From an uncultured Devosia sp. (GTDB taxonomy: Bacteria > Pseudomonadota > Alphaproteobacteria > Rhizobiales > Devosiaceae), in NCBI GenBank assembly GCA_946481445.1, contig CAMLOA010000007.1, positions 1-15,042 of the forward strand: a DNA stretch of 15,042 bases. Reading direction: 5' to 3'. How positions within the stretch are numbered: the stretch's first letter is position 1; each line of letters starts with the position of its first letter. The notes under the pieces are model-generated. The model had not been told where the DNA came from and searched no databases. It saw nothing but the letters and a program-made list of their open reading frames with translations. The position numbers were made by a program, and so were the translations under genes. Shown here piece after piece: positions 13,816-15,042 of this stretch.

Positions 13816-14450
13816 CCGGCCGCCAGATCGCCCTGGTGCTGCATGCCTTGCTGCTGATCGGCGTGCTCAGCGTGCTGGTGCCCGTGTTCACCCGCTGGCA
13901 TCCGCAGCTGGGCTACCTGCTGGCCCTGTCGGTCTATTGGCTGGGCTTCTGCCTGCCGGTCATCGCCATCCATGCCTGGAAGCGGCATGACGGGCGGCTA
14001 TTCTCCGAACGGCTGGCCTGGCGCGACTGGTTCGTGCCGCTGCTGCTGCTGGCGCAGGTGACCCTGGTGGCGCTGGCCGGGGTGGTGCCGCATACCGCCA
14101 TCCTCACCACGAACGGGGCCATGCTGGCGGCCGGAACGGCGCTGATCAACGGCCCGCTGGAAGAAGTGGCCTGGCGCGGCGGCTTCATGACCACGTTCCG
14201 CGACCGGCCGCGACTGGGATTCTGGCTGGGCTGGGCGCTGTTCACGGCCTGGCACATGCCACTGGCGCTCAGCCACGGCATCGTCTTTGCCGGCGGCTGG
14301 CCAGCGCTGGTGGGCGGAGCGGCCGTGCTGGGGCTGCTGTGGAGCTGGATCGCCTGGCGAACCGGCTCGGTCTTCTACGTGGCCATCGCCCATGCCCTGA
14401 CCAACGCCCTGGCCTTCTGGGTGCTCTACGACAGCAACGGCTTCGTGTGA
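13812..14450 (+). CDS. CPBP-family intramembrane metalloprotease (CAAX protease/bacteriocin-processing type)
   Basis: A 212-residue inner-membrane protein with about six hydrophobic segments (near 7-24, 34-54, 73-93, 101-115, 135-158, 163-181 and 188-206). The three motifs of the CPBP/Abi (Rce1-like) family are present: EEVAWRG (Glu117, Glu118, Arg122), FTAWH (His148) and HALTN (His194, Asn198). These residues are expected to bind water or metal for intramembrane proteolysis. Bacterial members have few known substrates. It overlaps the acetyltransferase gene by 4 nt and closes the leuD cluster; a large palindrome follows its stop. Coupling to the acetyltransferase hints at a joint role, not otherwise supported. 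Confidence 0.9.
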   Translation: MTGRQIALVLHALLLIGVLSVLVPVFTRWHPQLGYLLALSVYWLGFCLPVIAIHAWKRHDGRLFSERLAWRDWFVPLLLLAQVTLVALAGVVPHTAILTTNGAMLAAGTALINGPLEEVAWRGGFMTTFRDRPRLGFWLGWALFTAWHMPLALSHGIVFAGGWPALVGGAAVLGLLWSWIAWRTGSVFYVAIAHALTNALAFWVLYDSNGFV

Positions 14451-14453
14451 GGC

Positions 14454-14500
14454 GTGGCGCGGTGGCAGCCTGGCACGGTGCCGGGCTGCCACTGCGCCAC
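14454..14500. terminator. 47-nt near-perfect palindrome between convergent genes
   Basis: Arms of 23 nt (14454-14476 and 14478-14500) pair around a single central G, with 21 Watson-Crick and two G-T pairs. The dyad starts three bases after the CPBP protease stop and ends eight bases before the stop of the convergent small protein. A bidirectional terminator or message-end stabiliser is the natural reading. Neither side has a T-tract, so it is not a standard intrinsic terminator. Confidence 0.65.
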
Positions 14501-14508
14501 AAGGGTGG

Positions 14509-14799
14509 TCAGCGGACGGCGATGCCCACGGACGTGATCACGTCCTGCACATCGGGCACGCGTTCGTCGGGCGTGGCCGCACCGAAGACCAGGCCCGGCC
14601 GGACCACCATGGGCGTGGGGAAGATCTTGTCGCACTGGTCCATGCCCGAGCTGGCGCAGGACTGGGCATGATTGCCCTTGTTGCAGTCGGCAATGACCAG
14701 GTCATAACACTCGGCCAGGGTGCTGACGCCGGCATGGGCCTGGGCAACGCCCACCACGGTCATGGTGGCAAGGGTGGCGATACGGATCAGTTTCATCAT
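14509..14799 (-). CDS. Small secreted protein with four spaced cysteines
   Basis: A 96-residue protein with a clear signal peptide (residues 1-23, cleavage after AHA). The mature ~73 residues hold four cysteines at 31, 39, 48 and 56 (spacing C-X7-C-X8-C-X7-C). This symmetric pattern suggests two disulfides across a helical hairpin in the periplasm. The remaining C-terminal part is Pro/Val-rich (IFPTPMVVRPGLVFG). I do not recognise the family. GAGGAG lies about 9 nt before the first of two adjacent ATG codons; the open frame continues 30 codons upstream without support. It is transcribed towards the 47-nt palindrome and lies in the gap between the leuD cluster and leuB, on the opposite strand. 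Confidence 0.72.
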   Translation of the reverse strand: MMKLIRIATLATMTVVGVAQAHAGVSTLAECYDLVIADCNKGNHAQSCASSGMDQCDKIFPTPMVVRPGLVFGAATPDERVPDVQDVITSVGIAVR

Positions 14800-14988
14800 T
14801 TGGTCGTCTCCTCGTTTGGGCCGGCTGCATGCCGGCGCTGATGGGTGGGTTTTGCCCGGACGGGCTTGAATGCCTTCTGATCCGCCCATTCAGTGGACGT
14901 TCAGCGCGCCAGCGGTCTTGCGCGCCCGCCCGAAATGCCGCTATGTGCGGCCCAGCAAGGCGTAACCACCAGTACGGCGAGGACCGAC

Positions 14989-15042
14989 ATGGCCACCCAT
15001 TCCCTTTTCCTTCTGCCCGGCGACGGCATCGGCACCGAGATC
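14989..15042 (+). CDS. leuB: 3-isopropylmalate dehydrogenase, first 18 codons (runs off right edge)
   Basis: The visible residues MATHSLFLLPGDGIGTEI carry the LLPGDGIG start of the beta-decarboxylating dehydrogenase family. leuD 2 kb upstream makes LeuB, which oxidises 3-isopropylmalate in leucine synthesis, much likelier than an isocitrate or tartrate dehydrogenase. Threonine stands where proline is common (GDGIGPE). GAGG lies 6 nt before the ATG. The 189 nt upstream, shared with the divergent small secreted protein, contain a GCCGGC-TGCAT-GCCGGC dyad at 14820-14836 and no clear promoter. Confidence 0.88.
   Translation, partial: MATHSLFLLPGDGIGTEI

Overview
The window reads as chromosomal DNA from a GC-rich alphaproteobacterium, most likely of the Hyphomicrobiales (Rhizobiales) and possibly Devosia-like. 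That assignment is an inference. It rests on a short type-2 ArgC, PagL-like outer-membrane proteins, a TTAA-N7-TTAAC box of the CtrA type, and intergenic repeats of a style I associate with this order. No rRNA, tRNA, CRISPR array, insertion sequence or phage gene is visible. Most of the long open frames opposite the real genes are GC-driven shadows.

Left part (1-4604): the 5' half of asd runs off the left edge on the minus strand, behind a long leader. That leader holds a possible 31-codon peptide ending in Thr/Lys codons, followed by two hairpins. To its right, on the plus strand, lie a secreted beta-barrel protein built from two tandem ~150-residue repeats and a HI0933/YhiN-family flavoprotein. 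The flavoprotein ends tail-to-tail, sharing one CTAG, with a minus-strand pair of PagL-like outer-membrane proteins. One of that pair keeps the HxS catalytic motif and the other has lost it.

Middle (4558-10291): a luciferase-like flavin monooxygenase stands behind a perfect inverted repeat, followed by a membrane-bound diguanylate cyclase on the plus strand. Then come minus-strand genes: a small conserved protein, a membrane-anchored ClpP-fold protease, a four-TM coiled-coil membrane protein translationally coupled to it (with a CtrA-type box directly upstream), and a helical-repeat protein. A pair of inverted REP-like elements separates these from deoD.

Right part (10292-15042): deoD (minus) and argC (plus) diverge from a 142-nt region carrying two separate inverted repeats. 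A composite intergenic repeat precedes leuD, which heads a tight cluster leuD / RidA-like / GNAT acetyltransferase / CPBP membrane protease. This cluster ends in a 47-nt near-perfect palindrome facing a small four-cysteine secreted protein on the minus strand. The first 18 codons of leuB lie at the right edge.

Much of the metabolic content is amino-acid biosynthesis (asd, argC, leuD, leuB) mixed with envelope proteins. The observations most worth testing are the asd leader, the coupled membrane-protein/ClpP-like operon under a CtrA box, the divergent PagL pair, and the several unassigned operators and palindromes.
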